DNA of 18,944 nt, taken from an uncultured Desulfotignum sp. (GTDB lineage Bacteria > Desulfobacterota > Desulfobacteria > Desulfobacterales > Desulfobacteraceae). The notes beneath the pieces were generated by a model, which saw only the letters and a program-made list of their open reading frames with translations, was not told the origin of the DNA and did no database searches. The DNA lies in contig CALGAJ010000206.1 of the NCBI GenBank assembly GCA_937951975.1, positions 1 through 18,944 of the forward strand, read 5' to 3'. Positions 8,083-15,914 of this stretch are shown piece after piece. Position numbers and translations under genes: made by a program. How positions within the stretch are numbered: the first letter of the stretch is position 1; each line of letters begins with the position of its first letter.

Positions 8083-8454
8083 TTAAAACGTGATCACCTC
8101 ATACCCTTGGGCCAGAAATTGGGACATGGCCGGATGTCCGCTCATGTCCCCGATCAGGGGGATACCCGCTTTTTCCACGGCTTTTGTGGCCTTGAGCTTG
8201 GCACTGCATGCCTTGCAGGCCCCGTGAATGATGCCGGCGTCTTTGGCTTTCTGATACAGGTCCGACAGAAAATGGCCGGGCTGGCTCATCTTTTCCACCA
8301 GGGTGACGGATTCGCCTTCCAGGACAATTTTGCCTTCGTGGCCGTTTGCATGCAGGTTAAGACCGTTGAGCAGCACATGGACAAAGCACAGAGGATCGCC
8401 CCTGAACGCGAACAGGACGGTTTTCCGTTTGGGATCAATGATTTTTTCAGACAT
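8083..8454 (-). CDS. DsrE-family protein
   Basis: A 123-residue cytoplasmic protein of the DsrE/DsrF-like alpha/beta fold. It has an N-terminal beta strand (KTVLFAFRGDP), a C-terminal GYEVITF strand, and between them HGACKACSAKLKA with a CxxC at C80 and C83. C23 is a further cysteine. DsrE relatives carry sulfur as persulfide on a conserved cysteine or act in small redox reactions. Which of these cysteines would act cannot be settled here. The frame is open upstream to 8529, but the ATG at 8454 follows AAGGAA by a normal spacing and skips an unlikely Cys/His-rich leader, so it is chosen. It lies 14 bases after the thioesterase gene and is almost certainly co-transcribed with it. Confidence 0.74.
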   Translation of the reverse strand: MSEKIIDPKRKTVLFAFRGDPLCFVHVLLNGLNLHANGHEGKIVLEGESVTLVEKMSQPGHFLSDLYQKAKDAGIIHGACKACSAKLKATKAVEKAGIPLIGDMSGHPAMSQFLAQGYEVITF

Positions 8455-8468
8455 GGGTGATTCCTTTT

Positions 8469-8942
8469 TTATTTTTTGGGCATCATGGTGTCCGGCATTT
8501 TCACGGCAATGACCCGGCCTTTGGCACACAGGTCGCCTTCCGCGGAAACCCGGATGTCCACCACCACCTTTTTAGGCCCTATTTCAGCGATTTTCCCCCG
8601 CAGTTCCAGGGGTACCCCCAAAGGCGTCGGGGCCAGAAAATCCACATGAATGGAACCGGTGACAAACCGCAACGCCGGCTCGGAATCCATGGCCCGGCCC
8701 TGTTCCCGGTAGGTGGCCGCCGCTGCCGTGCCCGTGCCGTGACAGTCCACCAACGAGGCGATCAACCCGCCGTAGACAAATCCGGGAATGGCGATGTGAT
8801 AGGGTTCCGGGGTGAAAACAGCCACGCTTTCTTCCCCGTCCCAGAAGCTTTTGATCTGGTGTCCGTGTTCGTTGAGCCGGCCGCAGCCGTAGCAATGACT
8901 GAATTCTTCCGAATAATAATCCTGAAACGCTTTTTGTTCCAT
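8469..8942 (-). CDS. Hotdog-fold thioesterase (PaaI/4HBT type)
   Basis: A 157-residue cytosolic protein that would hydrolyse an acyl-CoA or aryl-CoA thioester. The core motif HIAIPGFVYGGLIASLVDCHGTGTA has the helix residue D66 in the catalytic acid position and a YGG loop. The strand-rich second half (VTGSIHVDFLAPTPLGVPLELRGKI) is typical. Near the N-terminus HCYGCGRLNEHGHQI gives a CxxC (C17, C20) found in a subset of PaaI-like proteins. The ATG at 8942 has AAGGAG seven bases upstream, so the 44-codon extension to 9074 is not used. The natural substrate is unknown. Confidence 0.83.
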   Translation of the reverse strand: MEQKAFQDYYSEEFSHCYGCGRLNEHGHQIKSFWDGEESVAVFTPEPYHIAIPGFVYGGLIASLVDCHGTGTAAAATYREQGRAMDSEPALRFVTGSIHVDFLAPTPLGVPLELRGKIAEIGPKKVVVDIRVSAEGDLCAKGRVIAVKMPDTMMPKK

Positions 8943-8983
8943 GAGCGGACTCCTTGATGATTTGATATGAAGAAACAGCAGGC

Positions 8984-9012
8984 AATGTAATACCTTTGAA
9001 AAAGAATGGCAA
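8984..9012 (-). promoter_or_regulatory. Possible promoter for the thioesterase/DsrE pair
   Basis: On the reverse strand TTGCCA (9012-9007) and TACATT (8989-8984) are 17 bases apart. These match the sigma-70 elements at 5 of 6 and 4 of 6 positions. The site lies about 40 bases before the ATG. A weak, sequence-only call. Confidence 0.35.
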
Positions 9013-9050
9013 GATGGTTTTTCAGCATGGGCCGCACCCATGAATGACCC

Positions 9051-9078
9051 TTGACAATCCGGTTTTTGCCACAATAAT
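9051..9078 (+). promoter_or_regulatory. Sigma-70-type promoter of the htpG operon
   Basis: TTGACA at 9051-9056 and AATAAT at 9073-9078 are 16 bases apart, with one mismatch in total, about 60 bases before the htpG start. No CIRCE-type repeat or clear heat-shock sigma site is visible, so expression may be largely constitutive. Confidence 0.6.
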
Positions 9079-9137
9079 TAGAAAAAATTTATTTTAATGC
9101 AACAATTAACCCGTTTAAAATCAACACAGGAGTGACC

Positions 9138-11060
9138 ATGGGAGAGAAACAGACACACCAGTTTAAAACCGAAGTCCAGCAGTTGCTGCGCCTGATCATC
9201 AACTCTTTGTATTCCAACAAGGAGATTTTTGTCAGAGAACTCATTTCCAATGCCTCGGATGCCATAGACAAGGCCCGGTTCAAGGAACAGACCGAACCCG
9301 ACCTGTTCAGCGATGACAACGATTTTCAGATCCGCCTGGCCGTGGATCCGGCAAAAAAGACCTTCACCATCACGGACAACGGCATCGGCATGACTTTGGA
9401 CGAAGTCAACGAAAACATCGGCACCATTGCCAAATCCGGTACGGCTGCGTTCATGGAGGCCCTGGAAAAATCCAAAAAAGAGACCACCCTGACCCCGGAA
9501 CTCATCGGACAGTTCGGCGTGGGCTTTTATTCCGCCTTTATCGTGGCCGATAAAATCTGCCTGGAAACCCGGGCCGCTGGGGCGGACAAGGGCGTGCGGT
9601 GGGAATCGGACGGCCAGGGCACCTACAGTATTGAAGAGATCGACAAAAAAGACCGGGGCACCACCATCACCCTGCATTTGAAAGAGCCTGAGGAAGATGA
9701 CCAGGATTTCACCGATGAATACACGATCCAGCATATCGTGAAAAAGCATTCCGATTTTGTGACTTATCCGGTGATCATGAATCTGGAAAAAACGGAGCCC
9801 CTCCCTGAAAACGAGATCATCAAGGACAAGGACGGCAAGCCCATCGGAGACACCTTTAAAAAGGTGCGCAAGGACGAAACCCTCAACTCCATGAAAGCCA
9901 TCTGGGCCCAGCCCAAAGAAGATGTCACCGAACAAGAGCATGAAGAGTTCTACAAACATATCAGCCATAACTGGGACAAGCCTCTGGCCGTGATCCACAA
10001 CAAGTTCGAAGGGGTCACTGAATATGACGTGCTCATGTATATTCCGTCCAAAGCCCCGTTCGACCTGTTCCGGCCCGAGCGCAAGCACGGCATGCAGCTT
10101 TACTGCAAACGGGTGTTTATCATGGACGACTGCAAGGAGCTGCTGCCCGATTACCTGGGGTTTGTCCAGGGAGTGGTGGATGCCCCGGACCTGAACCTGA
10201 ACGTGAGCCGGGAGATCCTCCAGGAGGACCGGCTGGTGAGAAACATCCGCAAGAATCTGGTGAAACGGATCTTCACCACCCTGGAAGAGATGGATGCGGA
10301 AAAATACGAAGAGTTCTATAACGAGTTCGGCCAGGCCCTGAAAGCCGGCATTCCCACCGATTTCGGGAACAAGGAACGGATTGCGGCGCTCCTGCGGTAC
10401 AAAACCACCAAGTCCGACGGCAAGTACGTGACCCTGGACCAGTACATCGAAAACATGAAGCAAGATCAGAAGGAGATTTACTATCTCACCGGCGAGAACC
10501 TGACCTCCCTGATGAACTCACCGCTGCTGGAAGCCCTGAAGGCAAAGGATTACGAAGTCCTGCTCATGGTGGATCCCATTGACGAGTGGGTGACCCAGTC
10601 GTTGACCGAGTACAAGGACAAGAAGCTCAAGAGCGCGGAAAAAGGCGATCTGGACGTGGAAAAGGTGGATGATGAAAAGAAAAACGAATACTCGGCCCTG
10701 CTGTCTTTTCTTAAGGGCAAGCTGGAAGCCAATGTCAAGGATGTGGTGGTGTCCAACCGCCTGAAAGATTCCGTGTCCTGCCTGTCCGGGGATGACTGGG
10801 GCATGAGTGCCTACATGGAAAAGATCCTCAAGGCATCGGGTCAGAAAACCCCGGAACAGAAACGGGTGATGGAGGTCAATGTCAACCATCCGGTCATGGA
10901 AAAAATCAAACAGATATTCGAGACCGACACCACCAACCCGGTGCTCACCGATTACGCGGATCTGCTGTTTGACATCGCCGTGATCAGCGAAGGCGGCAAA
11001 CTGGACAACCCGTCCCGGTTCTCCAAACTCATGGGGGATCTGATGGCCAAAGCCATATGA
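9138..11060 (+). CDS. htpG: Hsp90-family chaperone HtpG
   Basis: A cytosolic ATP-dependent chaperone of 640 residues, the normal bacterial size. The GHKL ATP-binding domain has the expected E34-L-I-S-N38-A-S-D41, DNGIGM at 80-85 and GQFGVGFYS at 124-132. The middle domain contains ELLPDYLGFVQGVVDAPDLNLNVSRE, a signature of the family. The C-terminal dimerisation part is complete. The ATG at 9138 lies five bases after AGGAG at 9128-9132. The in-frame GTG at 9132 overlaps that ribosome binding site and is not the start. The stop overlaps the start of rimO in an ATGA, so the two are translationally coupled. The downstream genes do not form a known pathway with it; shared transcription is the visible link. 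Confidence 0.97.
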   Translation: MGEKQTHQFKTEVQQLLRLIINSLYSNKEIFVRELISNASDAIDKARFKEQTEPDLFSDDNDFQIRLAVDPAKKTFTITDNGIGMTLDEVNENIGTIAKSGTAAFMEALEKSKKETTLTPELIGQFGVGFYSAFIVADKICLETRAAGADKGVRWESDGQGTYSIEEIDKKDRGTTITLHLKEPEEDDQDFTDEYTIQHIVKKHSDFVTYPVIMNLEKTEPLPENEIIKDKDGKPIGDTFKKVRKDETLNSMKAIWAQPKEDVTEQEHEEFYKHISHNWDKPLAVIHNKFEGVTEYDVLMYIPSKAPFDLFRPERKHGMQLYCKRVFIMDDCKELLPDYLGFVQGVVDAPDLNLNVSREILQEDRLVRNIRKNLVKRIFTTLEEMDAEKYEEFYNEFGQALKAGIPTDFGNKERIAALLRYKTTKSDGKYVTLDQYIENMKQDQKEIYYLTGENLTSLMNSPLLEALKAKDYEVLLMVDPIDEWVTQSLTEYKDKKLKSAEKGDLDVEKVDDEKKNEYSALLSFLKGKLEANVKDVVVSNRLKDSVSCLSGDDWGMSAYMEKILKASGQKTPEQKRVMEVNVNHPVMEKIKQIFETDTTNPVLTDYADLLFDIAVISEGGKLDNPSRFSKLMGDLMAKAI

Positions 11061-12391
11061 TCATTTATTTTGAAACCCTGGGGTGTTCCCGGAACCAGGT
11101 GGACAGCGAAGTGATGCTGGGAAAGCTTCTGGCCGCCGGGCACACCCGGACCAATGACCCGGCCAAAGCCCGGGTCATTGTGATCAATACGTGCAGCTTT
11201 ATTGCTTCTGCAGCAGACGAGGCCGTGGACACCATCCTGGAGATGGCGGCATACAAGAAACAGGGCGCGTGCCGGCGCCTCATCGTCACGGGATGCCTGG
11301 CCCAGCGGTACAAGGATGATCCGGGGTTGACCGACAGCCTGCCCGAGGTGGATGCATTCCTGGGAACCGGGGCGTGTGAACAGATTGTGGCGGTGGTGGA
11401 GGAGCGGTCCGGGTCCGCGTTGACCCTTTTTCCGGATCCCAATGCCCGGTCCTTTGCCGATCTGTCCGTGGACCGGGCTCTGTCCGGGGATCCGTATGCG
11501 TTTGTCAAGGTATCGGAAGGGTGTAACCGGCACTGCACCTATTGCATCATTCCCACCCTGCGGGGCCGGCAGCGCTCCCGCCCGGTGACCGATATCTGTG
11601 ATGAGGCCGTGGCACTGGTGAAAAAGGGGGTGAAAGAGATCATCCTCACGGCGGAAAACACCACGGATTACGGCCGGGACCTGAAAGACGGCACCGGGTT
11701 TGCAAACGTGCTGGAAACTCTGTCCCGGCAGATAACGGCCGTGGATCCGGACGTCTGGATCCGGATGCTGTATACCCACCCGGAGTCTTTGACCCGGTCG
11801 ATCGTCGAGACGGTCAAGGCCCATGACAATATCTGCGCCTATTATGACGTGCCCATTCAGCACGCGGATACCACGATGCTGCGGCGCATGGGCCGGCCCT
11901 ATTCCCGCACCCAGCTCAAAGACCTGTTTGCCATGATCCGGCGGACAGACCCGGATGCGGCATTGCGCACCACCGTGATCACCGGGTTTCCCGGGGAAAC
12001 CCGTGAGATGTTCGACTCACTGGTGGATTTTATTCAAGAGATTCGGTTCGATCATTTAGGGGTGTTCACCTATTCAGATGCCGATGACCTGACGTCCCAT
12101 GCATTGACGGGTCATGTGTCCGAAGACGTGGCCCAGGTCCGCCATGACACCCTGATGGCGCTCCAAGCGGAAATCTCCGGACAGATCAACCAGACGCATG
12201 TGGGAAAAATCTATCCCGTGCTGGTGGAAGAAAACCCGGAACCGGGTCTGTTTACCGGCCGGACCATGTTCCAGGCCCCGGAAGTGGACGGGGTCACGTT
12301 TATTTATTCGGACGGGCTGGCCATCGGCTCCCGGGTTCAAGTAAAGATAACCGATGGGTATGAATATGACATTGCCGGGGAGAAGGCATGA
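11057..12391 (+). CDS. rimO: Ribosomal protein S12 methylthiotransferase RimO
   Basis: A radical-SAM enzyme that adds a methylthio group to the beta carbon of an aspartate in ribosomal protein S12, 444 residues, cytosolic. The N-terminal UPF0004 cluster has C10, C46 and C80. The radical SAM motif CNRHCTYC is at 156-163. The C-terminal TRAM domain begins near 375. RimO is preferred over MiaB because of the FETLGCSRNQVDSE start, the VINTCSFI segment and the I-PTLRGRQRSRP stretch after the radical SAM motif. The AENTTDYG segment differs slightly from the more common AQDTTxYG. Its ATG overlaps the htpG stop, and its own stop overlaps the next start. Confidence 0.93.
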   Translation: MIIYFETLGCSRNQVDSEVMLGKLLAAGHTRTNDPAKARVIVINTCSFIASAADEAVDTILEMAAYKKQGACRRLIVTGCLAQRYKDDPGLTDSLPEVDAFLGTGACEQIVAVVEERSGSALTLFPDPNARSFADLSVDRALSGDPYAFVKVSEGCNRHCTYCIIPTLRGRQRSRPVTDICDEAVALVKKGVKEIILTAENTTDYGRDLKDGTGFANVLETLSRQITAVDPDVWIRMLYTHPESLTRSIVETVKAHDNICAYYDVPIQHADTTMLRRMGRPYSRTQLKDLFAMIRRTDPDAALRTTVITGFPGETREMFDSLVDFIQEIRFDHLGVFTYSDADDLTSHALTGHVSEDVAQVRHDTLMALQAEISGQINQTHVGKIYPVLVEENPEPGLFTGRTMFQAPEVDGVTFIYSDGLAIGSRVQVKITDGYEYDIAGEKA

Positions 12392-13371
12392 AAACTGACT
12401 TGAAAACACAGATCATGGCCCAGGTCACACCGGAGTTGAATCAGGTGGAGCAGGCCCTGGAAGAGAACCTGGCCCCCCGCCTGGATCTGGTGAAACAGAT
12501 CGCCGCGCACCTTTTGTTCAGCGGCGGCAAGCGCCTGCGGCCCCTGCTGTTCATCCATGCGGCCCGCATGTGCGGATATCAAGGCGGCCATGAGGTGATG
12601 TTTTCCACCATGTTTGAATATCTGCATGCCGCCACCCTGCTGCACGATGATGTGGTGGACGGGTCGGCCCTGCGCCGGGGAAGAGAGGCGGCCCATACCC
12701 TCTGGCCGGCGGCCCAGGTGGTGCTTACCGGAGATTTTCTATTGGCCCGGGCCCTGGATATTGCGGCCCGGACAAACAATTCCCGAGTCATTGCCGTGAT
12801 TGCACAAATCACCCGGGAGATGTCTGAAGGAGAGATCGACCAGCTGGATAAAAAAGGCCGGACCGATTTGACCGAAGCCCAGTATATGAAGATTATCGAA
12901 CGAAAAACCGCGGTGCTGATCCAGGGGGCCTGCCGGTGTGGGGCGATCCTGGCCCATGCGTCTGAAGCAAAGGAAAGTGCACTGGCAAATTTCGGGTATC
13001 ATGTGGGCATGGCCTTTCAGATGGCGGATGATCTGCTGGATTATACCGCCACGGCCAGCCAGCTGGGAAAAAATCCGGGTGCGGATCTCAGGGAAGGCAA
13101 ATTGACGTTGCCCATGATTTACAGCCTGGCCCATGCCGGCCCCGAAGACCGGAAATGGATGGAACAGATGCTGGCGGAAACCGCGTTTGATCCCGGGCAG
13201 TTCCAGGCATTGAAGGAAAAACTTGAGTCTCTCAACGGAATCTCCTATACTCAAAACAAGGCAAAAGAGGATGTGGCAAAGGCGGAACAAGCCCTGACGA
13301 TTTTTGATGATTCCGCGTCAAAAACCATTTTAACCTTAATTGCGAATTATGCGGTTCACAGAAAGGTGTAA
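12388..13371 (+). CDS. Polyprenyl diphosphate synthase (all-trans, long-chain)
   Basis: A cytosolic prenyltransferase of 327 residues that extends FPP with isopentenyl diphosphate, probably to the side chain of menaquinone or a similar quinone. It has GGKRLRPLL at 46-54, the first aspartate-rich motif DDVVD at 87-91 and the second, DDLLD, at 214-218. The residue five places before the first motif is alanine, which leaves the product pocket open and fits a long-chain (C35-C50) rather than a C15 or C20 product. The exact chain length cannot be read. The ATG overlaps the rimO stop. Close relatives are called IspB or octaprenyl/heptaprenyl synthase. Confidence 0.9.
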   Translation: MKTDLKTQIMAQVTPELNQVEQALEENLAPRLDLVKQIAAHLLFSGGKRLRPLLFIHAARMCGYQGGHEVMFSTMFEYLHAATLLHDDVVDGSALRRGREAAHTLWPAAQVVLTGDFLLARALDIAARTNNSRVIAVIAQITREMSEGEIDQLDKKGRTDLTEAQYMKIIERKTAVLIQGACRCGAILAHASEAKESALANFGYHVGMAFQMADDLLDYTATASQLGKNPGADLREGKLTLPMIYSLAHAGPEDRKWMEQMLAETAFDPGQFQALKEKLESLNGISYTQNKAKEDVAKAEQALTIFDDSASKTILTLIANYAVHRKV

Positions 13372-13373
13372 GC

Positions 13374-14567
13374 ATGGGGATCAGAAAACAGGCCGCTGTC
13401 TGGGCGGCAATTTTTGCAATATTGTTTCCGGGTCCGGGCGGTGCTGCCGCAACGACCGATGACATACAGATTTTGACCACAGGGGTTCAATCCATCGCCG
13501 GCAAAGAGATTCCTGAGGCCCGCCAGGCAGCCGTGTCCGATGCACTCGAACAGGCGGTCGCCATTGCCTTTGCCCGGGTGGTGCCCCCCCGGACATTTGC
13601 CGCCAATCTGGAATTCCTCCACTCCCGGATTCTGCCGGCAGCCGAGGATTATATCAGCACCTTCCGGGTTTTAGGCGAGGCGACATATAAAGACAGCTAT
13701 CTGGTGGGGGTGGAATCCCGGGTGCAGGCAGGCGCCCTGACACAGGCGCTGGCGGAAGCCGGCATCCTCAATGCAGAGACCGGCCGGCCCCGGATTCTGC
13801 TGCTCATTGCCGAACAAACCGCTTCAGATCTGCTGCCCCGATACTGGTGGGGAAACAACCCGGAACCGTACCATTCCCATGCGGAGATCCAGATAGCGGA
13901 CAAGATGACGCAAAACCGGTTCAATGTGGTGGGGGTGGGGGAACAGCGCCCGGATCCCAAGGCGTATGGCATTCAATTCAAGTCCATTTATGATACCGGG
14001 GCGGCCGTGAATCTGGCAGAAGCACTGAATGCCGACCTGGTCATGCTGGGCCGGGCCGGTGCCACTGAATCCGGCAATTCCATGGGAGATGAAACGGTTT
14101 TTGATGCCGTTGTTCACCTGGAGGTGCTGGACGTGACCACGGGAAAGCCGGTTGCAGGCTGTGAGCATCAGGCGGCTGCCAAAGCCGATGCAGATCAGAC
14201 CGGAGATGTCCGGGCCATTACCCGGGCCGTGGATCTGGCGTATGCGGATCTGTCCGCCCAGCTTAAGCGGTCCTGGACACAAAAATCAGGAAAAGAAGCC
14301 GCGTTCACGGTCCGAATCCAGGGGAATCAGTTCCTTCCCCGATTCATCGCTTTGAAAAAGCGGTTTGAGGAGATCAAGGGAATCCGGACTGTGACGCCCC
14401 GGGAGATCGGGTCCGAGCATGCGGCCCTGGAAGTGACCTATGAAGGCAGTTCCGAGCAGTTTGCCCGCCATATCATGCAAAAGCCCTTTGATGGATTCAA
14501 AATTGACATCGAGGAAGTGTCAGACACATCAGTGAGTATCCGTTTCATTGATGAAACCGGTACTTGA
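13374..14567 (+). CDS. Secreted FlgT-N-like protein of unknown role
   Basis: A 397-residue exported protein. The signal peptide is short (KQ at the start, hydrophobic to about 18, then PGPGGAAA), with no lipobox cysteine, so it is probably a soluble periplasmic protein. The mature N-terminus (about 30-130) has the pattern seen in FlgT_N domains: a beta strand, then ARQAAVSDALEQAVAIAFARVV, a helix reaching RILPAAEDYISTFRVL, and SYLVGVESRVQAGALTQALAEAGI. The middle part (about 138-280) begins RPRILLLIAE and includes AEIQIADKMTQNRFNVVGVGE, like the Rossmann-type middle domain of FlgT or CsgG relatives. The last 110 residues are alpha/beta and unassigned. FlgT is a flagellar-ring protein in Vibrio; here no flagellar gene is near. 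It follows the prenyl synthase by two bases, so is part of the htpG operon. Confidence 0.6.
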   Translation: MGIRKQAAVWAAIFAILFPGPGGAAATTDDIQILTTGVQSIAGKEIPEARQAAVSDALEQAVAIAFARVVPPRTFAANLEFLHSRILPAAEDYISTFRVLGEATYKDSYLVGVESRVQAGALTQALAEAGILNAETGRPRILLLIAEQTASDLLPRYWWGNNPEPYHSHAEIQIADKMTQNRFNVVGVGEQRPDPKAYGIQFKSIYDTGAAVNLAEALNADLVMLGRAGATESGNSMGDETVFDAVVHLEVLDVTTGKPVAGCEHQAAAKADADQTGDVRAITRAVDLAYADLSAQLKRSWTQKSGKEAAFTVRIQGNQFLPRFIALKKRFEEIKGIRTVTPREIGSEHAALEVTYEGSSEQFARHIMQKPFDGFKIDIEEVSDTSVSIRFIDETGT

Positions 14568-14634
14568 AAAAACGGTGAATAACCCATTTTCCGGTCAGAC
14601 AATGAAAAATATATTCATGATCCAGCAGTTTTTC

Positions 14635-14661
14635 TTGACATGAATTCCGGGGTTTGATAAA
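14635..14661 (+). promoter_or_regulatory. Likely tRNA promoter
   Basis: TTGACA at 14635-14640 is followed after 15 bases by GATAAA at 14656-14661, ending 17 bases before the tRNA. The spacer is short, but the position suits a tRNA gene. Confidence 0.45.
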
Positions 14662-14678
14662 AAGTTCCGATCAGTTAA

Positions 14679-14754
14679 AGGCGCGTAACTCAGTTGGTAG
14701 AGTGCTACCTCGACACGGTAGAAGTCAGCGGTTCAAGTCCGCTCGTGCCTACCA
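14679..14754 (+). tRNA. tRNA-Val(GAC) with C at position 33
   Basis: A 76-base tRNA that folds fully by eye. The acceptor stem is AGGCGCG with CGTGCCT (one G-T pair), the D stem is ACTC with GAGT, and the anticodon stem is CTACC with GGTAG. The T stem is AGCGG with CCGCT around TTCAAGT. The discriminator is A and CCA is encoded. The anticodon loop is TCGACAC, so the anticodon is GAC (valine; A73 and A35 agree). Position 33, almost always U, is C. Position 10 is A paired with U25 instead of G-C. Confidence 0.93.
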
Positions 14755-14762
14755 TCAAAAAG

Positions 14763-14798
14763 ACCAGGGAGTCAGAAACATGTTTCTGACTCCCTGGT
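14763..14798. terminator. Perfect 36-bp palindrome, probable bidirectional terminator
   Basis: Two 18-base arms (14763-14780 and 14781-14798) are exact reverse complements with no spacer base, so the hairpin loop must take up the central bases. A run of five T follows on the plus strand at 14802-14806. Reading the other strand, C then five T follow at once. It sits between the tRNA end and the 3' end of the convergent IclR gene and can serve both. Confidence 0.8.
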
Positions 14799-14811
14799 TG
14801 ATTTTTGAAGG

Positions 14812-15567
14812 TCAGGCCAGCGCCCGGTTGATCCGCCGGGCCGCATTCAGGGTCTGATCGATGATGCGCGGCATCTGGTCATCGGACATCCCGGCCTTGA
14901 ATCCCACGACCCACAGGGCGGGCTGGCGGCCAAAGAACGGTGACAGGCACACGGCCACGGCCCGGACACCCACCAGGTATTCCTCATCATCCAGCGCATA
15001 TCCTCTGGATTTGACGGTCTGAAGTTCTTCAAGATAGGCACCCGGGTCTATAATGGTCCGGGCCGTGAATCGGCGGATCGGATGGGCTTTCAGATAATCG
15101 GCCGCATCTGCCGGGGCCATGCAGGCTAAAAACGCTTTTCCCACGGCACCGGCCAGCAGGGGAAGGGGGGTTCCGATGGGAGAACTGATTTTGAAATCCT
15201 TTCGGGATTCGACAATGTCAATGACTGTGACACGGTCTTGATTCCGGATTCCCAGGAATACGGATTCATTGCATTGTTCCATCAGATGCTCCATGACGGG
15301 CCGGGCGGCTTGAATGATATCCACCCGTTCATAAGCGGCTTTGCCCAGCTCCATCAGCGTCAGCCCGATGGTGTAGCGTTTGGAGGATGGATCCCGGATC
15401 ACGGCACCCTGTTCCTCCAGGGCTGCGGTGATGCCGTGAACCGTGCTTTTGCTGATGTCCAGATCCGAAGCGATGTCACTGATGCGCAACCCGTTCCCGG
15501 ATTTGGAAATGGCGGTGAGAATGTCGAAGGCTTTTTTGACAATGGGAGCTTGGTAACGTTTGGTCAT
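14812..15567 (-). CDS. IclR-family transcriptional regulator
   Basis: A 251-residue DNA-binding regulator, the usual length for IclR. The N-terminal winged helix-turn-helix covers about residues 8-70 (KAFDILTAISKSGNGLRISDIASDLDISKSTVHGITAALEEQGAVIRD). The C-terminal effector domain (about 80-250) has PIGTPLPLLAGAVGKAFLA and YALDDEEYLVGVRAVAVCLSPFFG, typical of ligand-binding IclR regulators. These respond to small organic acids or aromatic degradation intermediates; the effector here is unknown. The gene diverges from the molybdoenzyme gene at 15981 and is the best candidate local regulator of it or of itself. No strong ribosome binding site precedes the ATG. Confidence 0.9.
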   Translation of the reverse strand: MTKRYQAPIVKKAFDILTAISKSGNGLRISDIASDLDISKSTVHGITAALEEQGAVIRDPSSKRYTIGLTLMELGKAAYERVDIIQAARPVMEHLMEQCNESVFLGIRNQDRVTVIDIVESRKDFKISSPIGTPLPLLAGAVGKAFLACMAPADAADYLKAHPIRRFTARTIIDPGAYLEELQTVKSRGYALDDEEYLVGVRAVAVCLSPFFGRQPALWVVGFKAGMSDDQMPRIIDQTLNAARRINRALA

Positions 15568-15690
15568 GGGTGGTTGGTATTTTCTTTTTTTTTATGGTTT
15601 TTTCAGGTAAAATAACCCAGGGTCTCCATTAGAAAGGCATAAAACAAAAAAATTGTCAACAACAGGGTGGGGTGCCCGTTACATGTCTTG

Positions 15691-15734
15691 AAAAAAAAGC
15701 GGATGCAATAAAAAAATTGCACCGCTTTTTTTTT
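15691..15734. terminator. Strong stem-loop with A and T tracts
   Basis: Left arm: eight A, then GCGGATGCAAT. Right arm: ATTGCACCGC, then nine T. The arms pair apart from one bulged A, with a six-base all-A loop. It has the shape of an intrinsic terminator that would work from either strand. Here it lies in the leader region of two divergent genes rather than after a gene, so attenuation or insulation is possible. Confidence 0.65.
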
Positions 15735-15802
15735 ATTGCAGGCCCCAGCCCGGGGTTCCGGCTGCAACAGGATTCCAGGGCCGGGGCAGACATGGCAATA
15801 TG

Positions 15803-15814
15803 CTTGACGTCAAG
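15803..15814. promoter_or_regulatory. 12-bp palindrome, possible activator site
   Basis: CTTGACGTCAAG is a perfect palindrome about 100 bases upstream of the sigma-54 promoter elements, where enhancer-binding activators usually bind. Confidence 0.4.
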
Positions 15815-15914
15815 ATTTTTTAATGATTTACTTGGAAAAGATAATCGCTTGATTCGGGGTGATTCCAGAATATGATACGTCTCTTTCCGTGTTTTTTTTT
15901 CAAAAAAGAATCTT

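Noticed and set aside
8943..9074. N-terminal extension of the thioesterase
   Set aside because: The ATG at 8942 has a proper ribosome binding site and begins at the usual family N-terminus. The extension overlaps the likely promoter.
9078..10463. A 461-codon open frame on the minus strand
   Set aside because: It lies opposite htpG, in a region whose plus-strand product is an unambiguous Hsp90. Its translation is rich in Phe/His/Gly repeats typical of an antisense shadow, and it has no ribosome binding site.
10952..11863. A 303-codon open frame on the minus strand
   Set aside because: It is antisense to the end of htpG and most of rimO, with shadow-like composition and no recognisable domain.
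15672..15875. A 67-codon frame in the long intergenic region
   Set aside because: It runs through the stem-loop at 15691-15734, has no ribosome binding site and gives no recognisable protein.
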